NCBI RefSeq assembly: GCF_020037125.1 | Contig: NZ_JAIQDG010000012.1 | Coordinates: forward strand, 62,001 to 126,000 | Length of the DNA: 64,000 nt | Origin: Myxococcus sp. RHSTA-1-4 | GTDB taxonomy: Bacteria; Myxococcota; Myxococcia; Myxococcales; Myxococcaceae | Direction: 5' to 3' | In this document: in pieces, positions 50,121 through 59,137 of the stretch | Layout of the letters: every line of letters starts with the position of its first letter | How positions within the stretch are numbered: position 1 is the first letter of the stretch | Position numbers and translations under genes: made by a program | Notes under the pieces: model-generated | The model's database searches: none | What the model was told of the DNA's origin: nothing | Seen by the model: only the letters and a program-made list of their open reading frames with translations

Positions 50121-51386
50121 ATGCTGCAAGGGCGTGCCTGCGTCCTCCATCCGTACCCCAACCGCTACCTCATCGACAGCCTGCACGGCGCGGGGCTCCA
50201 GGTCGTCCTGGTCTGCCCGCGCGACGTCGTGCCGCCGGGAGCCCCGGTGGAGGCGGTCATCGACGCGCCCCTGCACGACGATGCCGCGGTGATGGCCGCT
50301 GTCGAGGAGTTCCACCGCACCCGGCCGCTCGACCTCGTCGTCCCGCTGTACGAGGGCTGCACGCACCTGAGCGCCGCCATCGCCGCACGGCTGGGGCTTC
50401 CCGGCAACCCGCCGGAGGCTGCGGACGCCAGCCGGAACAAGTACCTGGCCTACCAGTGCTGGGCGCGCGCGGGCGTCAGCGCCCCGCGCACCATCCCCCT
50501 GCTGGAGCTGGACCACGCCGCGGACGCCATCGAGAAGGAGCTGGGCTTTCCGGCCATCGTCAAGCTGGCGGACTCCATGAACAGCCAGGGCGTGGGGCTC
50601 GTGCGCGACCGCCAGGAGTACGCGGCGTACCGCGAGGTGCTGCGCACCATGCTGTCGCGTCCGGTGGACATCGACATCCAGAGCGACCGCAACCGCCTGG
50701 CGTACGGGCGTGGCGCCGTGAAGGTGCTGGCCCAGGAGTTCTGCCGGGGCTCGGAAGTCAACGTGGACATCCTCATGGGCGGCGGTGAGTACGTCGTCGC
50801 GGGCATCTTCGAGAAGGCCCCCGCCATGGGGCCCTGGTTCGCGGAGACGATGTCCGTGTCCCCCACGTCCCTGGGCCCGGAGAAGGAGGCGGAGCTGGGG
50901 CGGCTCGCCATCGCCGCCGTCAAGGCCCTGGGCGCCACGGTGGGCGCGGCGCACGTGGAGATTCGCTACTCGGAGCAGGGCCCCCGCGTCCTCGAGGCCG
51001 GCCTGCGTCCGGGAGGCGGCTACACCATGCAGGCCATCGAGCACCTGACGGGCTACAACATGCCCGTCGAGGTAGCGCGGATGCTGTCGGGCGGCAGGGC
51101 CCCCGGCATCACTCCCCGGCGGAAGGCGGCGCTCTACGGCGGCATCGTCTACCCGTACAGCGGCACGCTCCGGAGCGTCACCGGCCTGGAGGTCTTCCGG
51201 GACATTCCCGGCCTCATGACGCACGTGGTGCTGCACAAGCCGGGAGACCGGGTCTACGCGCTGCCCGAGTCCGCCCAGCCGCACCTCACCTACTACCTCA
51301 TCGGCGGCGAGACACGGGACGAGGTGCTGGCGCTGCACCGCCGCATCCAGGAGTCCATCCGCCTGGAAATCGAGCCCTTCGCCTGA
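50121..51386 (+). CDS. ATP-grasp ligase
   Basis: 421 residues. Pre-ATP-grasp domain (ACVLHPYPNRYLIDSLH, LDLVVPLYEGC), then ATP-grasp with GFPAIVKLADSMNSQGVG (nucleotide Lys), QEFCRGSEVNVDIL, HVEIRYSEQGPRVLEAGLRPGGG (metal Glu and Asn/Arg site). Catalyses ATP-dependent carboxylate-amine ligation through an acyl phosphate, so it can build an amide or peptide bond without an NRPS. GAAGGAGAG before the ATG. Overlaps the PLP decarboxylase start by one base (TGATG). Confidence 0.87.
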   Translation: MLQGRACVLHPYPNRYLIDSLHGAGLQVVLVCPRDVVPPGAPVEAVIDAPLHDDAAVMAAVEEFHRTRPLDLVVPLYEGCTHLSAAIAARLGLPGNPPEAADASRNKYLAYQCWARAGVSAPRTIPLLELDHAADAIEKELGFPAIVKLADSMNSQGVGLVRDRQEYAAYREVLRTMLSRPVDIDIQSDRNRLAYGRGAVKVLAQEFCRGSEVNVDILMGGGEYVVAGIFEKAPAMGPWFAETMSVSPTSLGPEKEAELGRLAIAAVKALGATVGAAHVEIRYSEQGPRVLEAGLRPGGGYTMQAIEHLTGYNMPVEVARMLSGGRAPGITPRRKAALYGGIVYPYSGTLRSVTGLEVFRDIPGLMTHVVLHKPGDRVYALPESAQPHLTYYLIGGETRDEVLALHRRIQESIRLEIEPFA

Positions 51387-52867
51387 TGGAACCGACCCGA
51401 GACACTGGCGTGCCACCGGCGCCCGGCGACGACTGGCGGCAGCTCCGCGACGCCGTGCAGCACGTGCTGGAGGTGATTGCCCGCACCCGCGAGCACGCGG
51501 AGGAGCGGCCCGTGCTGACGTCGGAGGAGTGGCTCCGGGAGCAGGCCGTGCACCCGGGCCCGCTCCCGGAAGGGGCCACGGAGCTGACGGCGGCGCTGCG
51601 CGAGGTGGAGGAGCGCATCACCGCCGGCTGCTGCAACTTCGCGCACCCCCGGTACTTCGGCTACGTCTCGCCGCGGCCCCTCCTGCAACCGCTGCTGGGG
51701 GATTTGCTCGGCAGCGGCCTCAACCAGGTGCCCGGCGCGTGGCGCGGCGGAGCGGGCGCCACCGTCATCGAGGCCGAGACTCTCGCCTGGCTGGCGGACT
51801 TCGTCGGTTATCCCCGGGGCGTGGGCTCGCTGCCCGGCGGCATCTTCGTCAGTGGGGGCACCCTGGCCAACGCGAGCGCGCTCAAGCTCGCCCGCGACAC
51901 GGTGCTGGGACGCCACGTCCAGACGCGGGGGCTCACCGGGCTGGGCGTCCAGCCCGCCTTCTACATGTCCCGGGAGGGCCACTTCTCCGTCTGGCGCGGC
52001 CTGGACCTGCTGGGCCTGGGGCGGGAGTCCGTGCGCCTCATCGAGGTGGACGGCAGCGGGAGGATGGACCCCGGCGCGCTCGAGCAGCGCATCCACGAGG
52101 ATGTCGCCCAGGGGTTCAAGCCCGTGTGCCTCGTGGGCATGGCGGGCACGACGCCCACGGGCGCCGTGGACCCGCTGGAGTCGCTGGCCGCCATCGCCCG
52201 CGAGCACCAGATGTGGTTCCACGTGGATGGGGCCTCGGGCGGCGCGCTCGGCCGGCACCCGGACTGCGCCGGGCTCTTCTCGGGGCTGGAGCTGGCGGAC
52301 TCGCTCACGGTGGACCCCTGCAAGTGGATGTTCCAGCACTTCGGGCTCGGCGCGCTGCTGGTGCGGGACGGGCGTGAGCTCTACAAGAGCTTCACGGCCA
52401 CCGGCCACTACTGGGAGGAGCTCGGAGAGCTGGACCTGTTCCAGATGAGCCCCTACGGCACGCGGCAGTGGCGCTCGCTGGGGCTGTGGCTGACGCTGAG
52501 GCACCTGGGGCGCACCGGCCTGCAGGCGCTCCAGTCCCGCCTGCTGGAGGCGACTCGGCACCTGGCCGCGCGTGTCCGGGAGGACGCCCGGCTGGAGCTG
52601 CTCATGGAGCCCACGCTCCCCATCTGCTGCTTCCGCCTGCGGGGGCCCACCCCCGAGGCGCGCAACGCGCTGAACACCGCCGTGCAGCGCGCCGTCACCG
52701 CGGAGGGACACAGCTACATCACCCTGATGGACTGGCGTGGCGAGCTCTACCTGCGGGTCGCCATCAGCAACTACGTCACGGAGCCGCGCCATGTCGACGA
52801 GATGCTCGCGGCCGTCCTGCGGCACGCGGGAACGCGCCAGCCGGGAGCGGACGTGGTCCGCCCATGA
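51386..52867 (+). CDS. PLP-dependent group II amino acid decarboxylase-like protein
   Basis: 493 residues of the aromatic-L-amino-acid decarboxylase/GAD fold: NFAHPRYFGYVSPRPL, GGIFVSGGTLANASALKLA, FHVDGASGG (PLP Asp) and DSLTVDPCKWMFQHFG. The PLP Lys is in place, but the residue before it is Cys where most members have His (DPHKW), a change that could affect reaction type (decarboxylase versus oxidase or transaldimination variants). Translationally coupled to the ATP-grasp gene and to the transporter permease, whose ATG overlaps its stop. Confidence 0.87.
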   Translation: MEPTRDTGVPPAPGDDWRQLRDAVQHVLEVIARTREHAEERPVLTSEEWLREQAVHPGPLPEGATELTAALREVEERITAGCCNFAHPRYFGYVSPRPLLQPLLGDLLGSGLNQVPGAWRGGAGATVIEAETLAWLADFVGYPRGVGSLPGGIFVSGGTLANASALKLARDTVLGRHVQTRGLTGLGVQPAFYMSREGHFSVWRGLDLLGLGRESVRLIEVDGSGRMDPGALEQRIHEDVAQGFKPVCLVGMAGTTPTGAVDPLESLAAIAREHQMWFHVDGASGGALGRHPDCAGLFSGLELADSLTVDPCKWMFQHFGLGALLVRDGRELYKSFTATGHYWEELGELDLFQMSPYGTRQWRSLGLWLTLRHLGRTGLQALQSRLLEATRHLAARVREDARLELLMEPTLPICCFRLRGPTPEARNALNTAVQRAVTAEGHSYITLMDWRGELYLRVAISNYVTEPRHVDEMLAAVLRHAGTRQPGADVVRP

Positions 52868-53655
52868 TGAAGCTTGGGCGCCCCTCATGGCTCCAGACGC
52901 GCGACGCCGCGCGCTCCGCCGGCGGGCTGGTGCTGCTCGTGCTGGCCTGGGACCTGGCCCTCTACCTGTCCGCCGCGCCGCTGCTGCCCCGGCCGTGGCA
53001 GGTGGTGCTCGGCCTGGCCGAGCTGCTCACCCGGGGCGTGCTGCTGAAGCACATCGCCGCCTCGCTGTTCCGGGTCACCTGGGGCTTCCTGCTCGCGGTG
53101 GGCCTGGCCATTCCCCTCGGCTTCGCCCTGGGCTGGAACGCACGCGCGGGCAGGGCGCTCGGGCCCTTCGTCCAGTTCCTCCGCCCCATCAGCCCCCTGG
53201 CGTGGATTCCCATCGCCATCCTCTGGTTCGGCGTGGGGGACCCACCGGCCGTCTTCATCATCTTCCTCGCCTCGCTGACGCCCCTGGTGCTGACGGCGAT
53301 GAATGCCGTGCGCAACGTGCCCGCCGTGTATGTGAATGCCGGCCAGAACTTCGGGCTCGGCACCCGGGAGCTGTTCCTGCGCATCCTGCTGCCCGCCTCG
53401 CTTCCGGACCTGCTGGCCGGGCTGCGGCTCACGCTGGGCATCGCCTGGCTCGTGGTGGTGGCCGCGGAGATGATTGCCGTGAACTCGGGGCTCGGCTTCC
53501 TCATCGTGGACTCGCGAAACGCGGGCAACCGCTACGACCTGGTCGTCGCGGGCATGGTGCTCATCGGGCTCATCGGGCTGTTGCTGGACTGGACCATCAG
53601 CCGGCTCGCCCGGGGCTTCCTGAGGGGGCGTGACATGATTGGAGACACCCCATGA
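52864..53655 (+). CDS. ABC transporter permease 1 (SsuC/TauC-like)
   Basis: 263 residues, six membrane helices. The BPD_transp_1 EAA loop reads ENFGLGTRELF-like (AGQNFGLGTRELFLRILLPASLP); LRPISPLAWIPIAIL and the RNAGNRYDLVVAG segment are shared with the second permease of this cluster. Family members import nitrate, sulfonates, taurine or pyrimidine precursors. Overlaps both neighbours by 4 bp, so strongly coupled. Confidence 0.9.
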   Translation: MMKLGRPSWLQTRDAARSAGGLVLLVLAWDLALYLSAAPLLPRPWQVVLGLAELLTRGVLLKHIAASLFRVTWGFLLAVGLAIPLGFALGWNARAGRALGPFVQFLRPISPLAWIPIAILWFGVGDPPAVFIIFLASLTPLVLTAMNAVRNVPAVYVNAGQNFGLGTRELFLRILLPASLPDLLAGLRLTLGIAWLVVVAAEMIAVNSGLGFLIVDSRNAGNRYDLVVAGMVLIGLIGLLLDWTISRLARGFLRGRDMIGDTP

Positions 53656-54473
53656 GTAGCGTGGCCACCGCGAGGCTCCTTCCGGCGGAGGAGACGACTC
53701 CGGCGCCATGCGCGGACACCCGCCCCGTCAAGCTGCGTGTCACGGGCGTCTCGGTGTCCTTTCGCATGGAGGGCGTCCAGCGCACCGTGCTGGAGGGCAT
53801 CAACCTCGAGTGCCGCGAGGGGGAGTTCATCTGCCTGCTGGGCCCCTCCGGCTGTGGCAAGTCCACCCTGCTCAACGTCATCGGAGGCTTCCTCACCCCC
53901 ACCCAGGGACAGGTCCTCATCGACGGGCAGCCCGTCACCGGGCCGGACCCGCGGCGCATCTTCGTGTTCCAGGAGCGCGGCGTGTTCCCCTGGCTCACCG
54001 TGGAGGGCAACATCGGCTTCGGCCTCCAGCACCTGCCCGCGGAGCAGCGCCGCCAGCGCATCGCGCACTACGTCGAGATGGTGGGGCTGCGGGGCTTCGA
54101 GCGGGCCTACCCGTCCGAGCTGTCGGGCGGCATGAAGCAGCGGCTGGAGGTGGCCCGCGCGCTCGCCGTCAACCCGGACATGCTCTACCTGGACGAGTCC
54201 TTCGGCGCGCTCGACTACATCACCCGCCACACCATGCGGCGGGAGCTGCTGCGCCTGTGGACCACGGAGAAGAAGACCATCCTCTTCGTCACCCACGACA
54301 TCGACGAGTCCGTGCAGCTCGCCGACCGCGTGGTGGTGATGTCGGCGCGGCCGGGCCGCATCCAGCGGGTGGTGGACATCGACCTTCCACACCCACGGGA
54401 CATCAGCGCGCCCCGCTATCTCCAGTACCGCGACGAGCTGCTCGACGAGCTCGGCGTGGCACACAAGGTCTGA
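53652..54473 (+). CDS. ABC transporter ATP-binding protein (SsuB/TauB-like)
   Basis: 273 residues. Walker A GPSGCGKST, Q-loop VFQERGVFPWLTV, signature LSGGMKQRLEVA, Walker B MLYLDESFGALD, and H-loop VTHDIDES: a complete importer ATPase of the TauB/SsuB/NrtD class. ATGA overlap with permease 1 and 13 bp before permease 2. Confidence 0.92.
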   Translation: MSSVATARLLPAEETTPAPCADTRPVKLRVTGVSVSFRMEGVQRTVLEGINLECREGEFICLLGPSGCGKSTLLNVIGGFLTPTQGQVLIDGQPVTGPDPRRIFVFQERGVFPWLTVEGNIGFGLQHLPAEQRRQRIAHYVEMVGLRGFERAYPSELSGGMKQRLEVARALAVNPDMLYLDESFGALDYITRHTMRRELLRLWTTEKKTILFVTHDIDESVQLADRVVVMSARPGRIQRVVDIDLPHPRDISAPRYLQYRDELLDELGVAHKV

Positions 54474-54486
54474 GGAGCCGGCCCGC

Positions 54487-55263
54487 ATGCGCCCTTCCCG
54501 GAAGACGCTGGAGACGCTGCTGCTGCCCACCCTCACCGGGCTGCTGCTGCTGCTGCTCTGGCATGGGGCGGTGCGGCTCTCGAAGACGACCACCTTCCCC
54601 ACGCCCTGGCAGGTGCTCCGCGGCATGGAGGAGCTGGCGAGCCAGGGCCGCCTGACCGGCTACATCCGGGACTCCATCCACCGGGTGGTGACGGGCTACC
54701 TGCTCGCCGTGGCCGTGGGCCTGCCGGCCGGGCTCTTCATGGGACTGCACGCGCCGACCGCCCGCGTCCTCGGGCCCGTCATCCAGCTGCTGCGCCCCAT
54801 CAGCCCCCTGGCGTGGATTCCCGTCTCCATCATCCTGTTCGGCGTGGCCAACACGGCGACCGTCTTCCTCATCTTCCTGGCGTCCCTCTTCCCCCTCACC
54901 CTGGCGGCGATGAACGCCGTCCGGAGCGTGCCCGCCATCTACCTCCGGGCGGGGCAGAACTTCGGACTCGGCCGGGTGGCCCTGCTCCGCCGCGTCATCC
55001 TCCCGGCGGCGCTCCCCTATGCCCTCACCGGCCTGCGCCTCAGCTTCGGCATCGCCTGGCTCGTGGTGGTCGCCGCCGAGATGATTGGCGTCGACTCGGG
55101 GCTCGGCTACCTCATCATCGACGCGCGCAACGCCGGCAAGCGCTACGACCTCGTCGTCGCCGGCATCCTCCTCATCGGCAGCATCGGGCTGGGCCTGGAC
55201 GTGCTCATGCGCCGGCTGGAGCGGGCCCGCTCCGTGCGCTGGGCGTACCACCGGGAAACCTGA
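54487..55263 (+). CDS. ABC transporter permease 2 (SsuC/TauC-like)
   Basis: 258 residues with six membrane helices, closely related to permease 1 (shared LRPISPLAWIP, AGQNFGLG and GLG.LI.D.RNAG.RYDLVVAG motifs) but clearly diverged. Two different permeases flanking a single ATPase imply a heterodimeric channel, or two parallel importers sharing one ATPase. Confidence 0.9.
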   Translation: MRPSRKTLETLLLPTLTGLLLLLLWHGAVRLSKTTTFPTPWQVLRGMEELASQGRLTGYIRDSIHRVVTGYLLAVAVGLPAGLFMGLHAPTARVLGPVIQLLRPISPLAWIPVSIILFGVANTATVFLIFLASLFPLTLAAMNAVRSVPAIYLRAGQNFGLGRVALLRRVILPAALPYALTGLRLSFGIAWLVVVAAEMIGVDSGLGYLIIDARNAGKRYDLVVAGILLIGSIGLGLDVLMRRLERARSVRWAYHRET

Positions 55264-55292
55264 CCCCTCACCCTTCACCGCTCGGAGCCACC

Positions 55293-56369
55293 ATGTCACC
55301 TCGCAAGCTGCTCACCGCCCTCGCCCTCTGGACGCTGGCCATCTCCGTGCTGCACGTCTCCCTCAACACGCGCTGGGACAGCTTCGTCAACGAGCTGCGC
55401 CCCGAGCAGGAGCGCAAGCTCAACGTGGCCTACATCCCAGTCACGTGACACCTCACGTGCCCGGTGACGGACTACATCGCCCGCCACTCGCTCGAGCAGT
55501 ACCTGTTCATCCCCAAGATGTTCCAGGGGTTCCCGGAGATAAAGGAAGCACTCATCTCCAACAGGATTCAGGCGGGCTTTCTCGTCGCACCGTTGGCCAT
55601 CGCCCTGCGGTCGCAGGGTGTGCCCATCAAGATTGTGTTCCTGGGCCACCGCTATGGCAGCGCCATGGTGGTGAAACGGGGAGGCCCCGTGAAGACGGTG
55701 GCCGACCTGAAGGGGAAGACCATTGCCATTCCCAGCCGGTTCTCGGACGAGCGGTTGTTGCTGCTGCGGGCCCTCAAGGCGAACGGGCTCGGGCCCACGG
55801 ACGTGCGCACCCTGGAGATGGCGCCCCCGGACGTCGCGGGAGCGCTCGCGTCGGATGCCATCGACGGCTTCGTCATGGGAGAGCCCTTCCCCTCGCAGGC
55901 GGAGATGGGCGGCTTCGGGCAGGTCCTCTTCCATGCCCGTGAGTACTGGCCGGACTACATGTCGTGTGTGCTCGTCGTGCGGGACGACATCATCGAGAAG
56001 CGGCCCGAGGCGGTCCAGGTGCTGGTGGATGGCATCGCGCGCTCCGGCCTCTGGCTGGACGAGGGCCAGACGGAGCGGGAGTACGCCGCCGAGTTCGTCG
56101 GGCGCTACTACTACAACCAGCCTCCCTCGCTCCTCAAATGGGCCCTCACGCGCCCCCTGGACCGGGTGCGCTTCAATCCCCTGCTGCCCCGGAAGGACGA
56201 CTTCGAGCTCGTGCACGGCCTCATGCTCGAATACGGGCTCATCGAAAAACCCATCGCGTTCGAGGACTACGTGGACGCCCGCTTCGCGGAGGGCGCCGTG
56301 GCCGAGACCGCCTGGGACTACCCGGTCGGCCACGGCCGGATGGACGTGAACCAGCTTCCCATGGAGTGA
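55293..56369 (+). CDS. ABC transporter substrate-binding protein with in-frame UGA (candidate selenoprotein)
   Basis: Full-length reading 55293-56369 is 358 codons with one in-frame TGA at 55446-55448 (codon 52). Upstream codons encode a signal anchor (RKLLTALALWTLAISVLHV) and the start of an NMT1/SsuA-like domain ending AYIPVT; downstream the frame continues HLTCPVTDYIA, VAPLAIALRSQG, KGKTIAIPSRFSDE, all typical of nitrate/sulfonate-type binding proteins. The ATG has GGAG 6 nt before it; the alternative GTG at 55464 has no Shine-Dalgarno and would discard the signal. UGA-x3-Cys (U52/C56) fits a redox pair in which homologues would carry Cys at the first position. A nonsense mutation is the alternative. 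Confidence 0.72.
55451..55481 (+). promoter_or_regulatory. Candidate bacterial SECIS hairpin(s)
   Basis: Downstream of the UGA, GGTGA (55463-55467) pairs with TCGCC (55477-55481) around a 9-nt loop whose second base is G; the loop begins 20 nt after the UGA, within the usual bacterial SECIS window. An alternative, overlapping stem (55451-55456 with 55464-55470) exposes a GU at the loop start. Both are within coding sequence, as expected for bacterial SECIS. Confidence 0.4.
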
Positions 56370-56410
56370 AGGACCGCTTCACCACCCGAGGCACCGGAGG
56401 TCGCGCACAC

Positions 56411-57607
56411 ATGAATAGCCGACTCAACCTGCTGGCACCCGAGGTCCGTGACAATCCCCATCCCTACCTGGCGGAGCTGCGCCGCTCGGCGCCCATCGTC
56501 CAGGTGGACCCGGGAGGCATCTGGGCGGTCACCCGCTACGACGACGCGCAGTACGTGCTCAAGTCGACGCAGCTCTTCTCGTCGGAGGCGCTGCGGATGG
56601 CCATGGACCCCGACTGGCTCGGGCGCCCCAATCCCATCGCGGAGTCCATCATCTTCCTGGACCCGCCCAAGCATGGACGGCTGCGGACGCTCATCAGCCG
56701 CGCCTTCACGCCCGCGACGCTGACCCAGCTGGAGCCACGCATCCGCGCCGTCGCCGAGGGGCTCGCCGACCGCATGATGGAGGAGCGGAAGGTGGACTTC
56801 GTGGACGGCTTCGCCATGCCCATCCCCGCCACCGTCATCAGCTGGTTCCTGGGGCTGGACCCGTCCCTGCGGCGGCACTTCAAGCGCTGGTCCAACGACA
56901 TCGCCGCCATTGGCGGCGCGCTCCCGGGGGACACCGAGCTGATGGAGCAGTGCCGCCGCACCGTCGAGGAGATGGAGCAGTACCTCCAGGGCGTGCTGGC
57001 GGACCGGCGCAAGACGCTGGGGGATGACATGGTGAGCGACCTCATCCGGGTCCGGGTGGATGGGGAGTCGCTGACGGACCGGGAGCTGATGGGCTTCCTC
57101 TTCCTGCTGCTCGTCTCGGGCCTGGAGACGACGGCGAACCTGCTCAGCCAGAGCGCGCGGATGTTCGCCATGTACCCGGAGCTGCTGCCGCGCCTGCGGG
57201 AGAACCGCGCGCTCATCCCCCGCTTCATCGAGGAGACGCTGCGCGTCGAGCCCACCGCCGTGGCCACGCTGCGCACGTGCACGCAGGACGTGACGGTCGC
57301 CGGAGTGAACCTGCCCCAGGGCTCCATGGTCCTGGTGTCGCTGGCCTCCGCGGCCCGCGACGAGAAGCACTTCCCGGACGCGGACCGCTTCATCCTGGAG
57401 CGGGAGGGCACGCCCAGCCTCTCCTTCGGCCACGGCTCCCACTTCTGCCTGGGCTCCATGCTCGCGCGGCTGGAGGCGCGCGTCGCCCTGGAGGAGCTGG
57501 TCTCCCGGGTGGACCGGCTGGAGCTGCGGACGGAGCGCATCGAGTGGACGCCCTCCCTCACGGTCCGCGGGCCGCAGTCGCTGCCCGTCGAGCTGTACCC
57601 CGTCTGA
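56411..57607 (+). CDS. Cytochrome P450 (CYP107-like), second of two
   Basis: 398 residues. I-helix SGLETTANLL, ExxR as EETLRVEP, and heme loop SFGHGSHFCLGS with the Cys ligand. The short N-terminus without a membrane anchor and the HFCLGSMLARLEAR segment are typical of bacterial secondary-metabolism P450s (CYP105/107 clans). GGAGG lies 10 nt before the ATG. Last gene of the biosynthetic run; it differs in class from the first P450. Confidence 0.92.
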   Translation: MNSRLNLLAPEVRDNPHPYLAELRRSAPIVQVDPGGIWAVTRYDDAQYVLKSTQLFSSEALRMAMDPDWLGRPNPIAESIIFLDPPKHGRLRTLISRAFTPATLTQLEPRIRAVAEGLADRMMEERKVDFVDGFAMPIPATVISWFLGLDPSLRRHFKRWSNDIAAIGGALPGDTELMEQCRRTVEEMEQYLQGVLADRRKTLGDDMVSDLIRVRVDGESLTDRELMGFLFLLLVSGLETTANLLSQSARMFAMYPELLPRLRENRALIPRFIEETLRVEPTAVATLRTCTQDVTVAGVNLPQGSMVLVSLASAARDEKHFPDADRFILEREGTPSLSFGHGSHFCLGSMLARLEARVALEELVSRVDRLELRTERIEWTPSLTVRGPQSLPVELYPV

Positions 57608-57865
57608 GCGCCGGTGCGCCGGGAGGCCGAGGCCGGCCTCACCGCGCCCGTGAAGTCCCGCTGCCGGGGGGCGCGCGAAGCCCCCCAGCAGCAACTCCAC
57701 AGACGCTTGTGAACCGCCGCCCGCTCGCTCGGGCCCCCACCGCGACGGGCCGCTCGCCCTCCGGCCGTGCACCGGAATGCACCGGACCCACTCCGCCCGG
57801 GCGCACGGGCGCGGTGTACGGTGGAGCGTCCGGCCCCGCTCCACGCCAGGGCCCTTTCGCTGCGC

Positions 57866-58957
57866 ATGGACTCCCGCGTCGACTCACTCCTCGCCCACGT
57901 TCGCGAGCACGCCGAGAACCGCCCCGGGGTCTACCGGATGCTGGGCCCCTCGGGAGAGCTCCTCTACGTGGGCAAATCCGTGCGGGTGCGGACGCGGCTG
58001 CTCTCGTACTTCCGCGCGGACGACGGGGAGAAGGCGGCGGAGATCATCTCCCACGCACACCGCATCGACTGGGAGTACACCGCGAGCGAGTTCGCCGCGC
58101 TGCTGCACGAGTTCCGGCTCATCAAGTCCCACCGCCCGCTCTACAACGTGGAGCACAAGAAGGACCGGGGCCACTGCTTCATCCACCTCACGCGAGAGCC
58201 CGTGCCCCGGCTGCGCGTCGCCGGCCAGGCCAACGGAGAGAGCGGCGACTACTTCGGCCCCTTCCACGGCCGGAGCGCGGTGTCCGAGGTGGTGCGCGCG
58301 GTGAGCGACCTGCTGGAGCTGCGCGACTGCGCCGCGGACACGCCGATGCGGCTGGCGGACCAGGGCCAGCTCTTCCCGGTGAAGCAGGAGCCCCTGTGCA
58401 TGCGCGGCCAGCTCTCCCGCTGCCTGTCCCCGTGCGCCGGCGGCTGCACGCAGGCGGAGTACCACGCCCGTGTCACGCAGGCCCGCGGCTTCCTGGAAGG
58501 CACGTCCGACACGCCGCTCCTCCTGCTGCGCGAGCGGATGAGCCAGGCGGCCCGCCGTCTCCAGTTCGAATACGCCGCGGAGCTGAGGGACAGGGCGGAG
58601 CGGCTGGAGCTGATGCGCGGCTGGATTGTCGAGCTGGGCCAGCTCCTGAAGCAGCTCTCCTTCGTGTACACGGTGCCCGGGCACGGCGGCGAGGACCGCG
58701 CCTACGTCGTGCGCCGGGGCAGCGTGCGCGACGAGCTGCCCGCGCCGGGCACGCTCGAAGAGAGCGAGGCCCTGCGAGCACGAGCGCGCGAAGTCTTCGA
58801 GCGGCCGGAGCCGGAGACGCTCGGCCTGCGCGCGCACGAGGCGCAGGAGGTGATGCTCATCGCCCGCTGGTTCCGCCTCCACCCCGAGGAGCTGGAGCGC
58901 ACCCTTCCCGCGAGCCGCCTCCTCGCGCCGCCGGACGCCTCCACGCCCGCGCACTGA
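57866..58957 (+). CDS. UvrC/Cho-like GIY-YIG protein
   Basis: 363 residues. N-terminal GIY-YIG nuclease domain: PGVYRMLGPSGELLYVGKSVRVRTRLLSYF with the two Tyr, the Arg and, further on, the metal Glu in EFAALLHEFRLIKSHRP and N of YNVEHK. A UVR-type coiled-coil motif follows near RRLQFEYAAELRDRAERLELM. It corresponds to the N-terminal incision half of UvrC (as Cho) and lacks the C-terminal endoV/HhH part. Role in nucleotide excision of bulky lesions is likely; intriguing next to a putative DNA-alkylator cluster, but there is a 258-bp gap, so coregulation is not implied. Confidence 0.83.
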   Translation: MDSRVDSLLAHVREHAENRPGVYRMLGPSGELLYVGKSVRVRTRLLSYFRADDGEKAAEIISHAHRIDWEYTASEFAALLHEFRLIKSHRPLYNVEHKKDRGHCFIHLTREPVPRLRVAGQANGESGDYFGPFHGRSAVSEVVRAVSDLLELRDCAADTPMRLADQGQLFPVKQEPLCMRGQLSRCLSPCAGGCTQAEYHARVTQARGFLEGTSDTPLLLLRERMSQAARRLQFEYAAELRDRAERLELMRGWIVELGQLLKQLSFVYTVPGHGGEDRAYVVRRGSVRDELPAPGTLEESEALRARAREVFERPEPETLGLRAHEAQEVMLIARWFRLHPEELERTLPASRLLAPPDASTPAH

Positions 58958-59137
58958 GGACCGCGCGTCCGGCGCACCCCTGAAGTTGGTTCACACGCGA
59001 AGGACTCCGCGCGGAGTCGTGGAAAACCACGACGGGAGGTGTCCCCACGCGTCGGGCTCCGCCATGGAAGATGTCAGGGATGCGGCGTATGACTTCGTAT
59101 GAATTCCCAAACACTCCGACTCAGGGGGAACGAAGAC

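Noticed and set aside
55464..56369. Binding protein starting at GTG 55464 as a normal CDS
   Set aside because: No Shine-Dalgarno, no signal peptide for a periplasmic protein, and the upstream in-frame sequence from ATG 55293 has both; kept as the fallback if selenocysteine is excluded.
57608..57865. Possible promoter or small gene between the second P450 and the UvrC-like gene
   Set aside because: Only GC-rich sequence with short repeats of TGCACCGGA; no convincing promoter, RNA or ORF.
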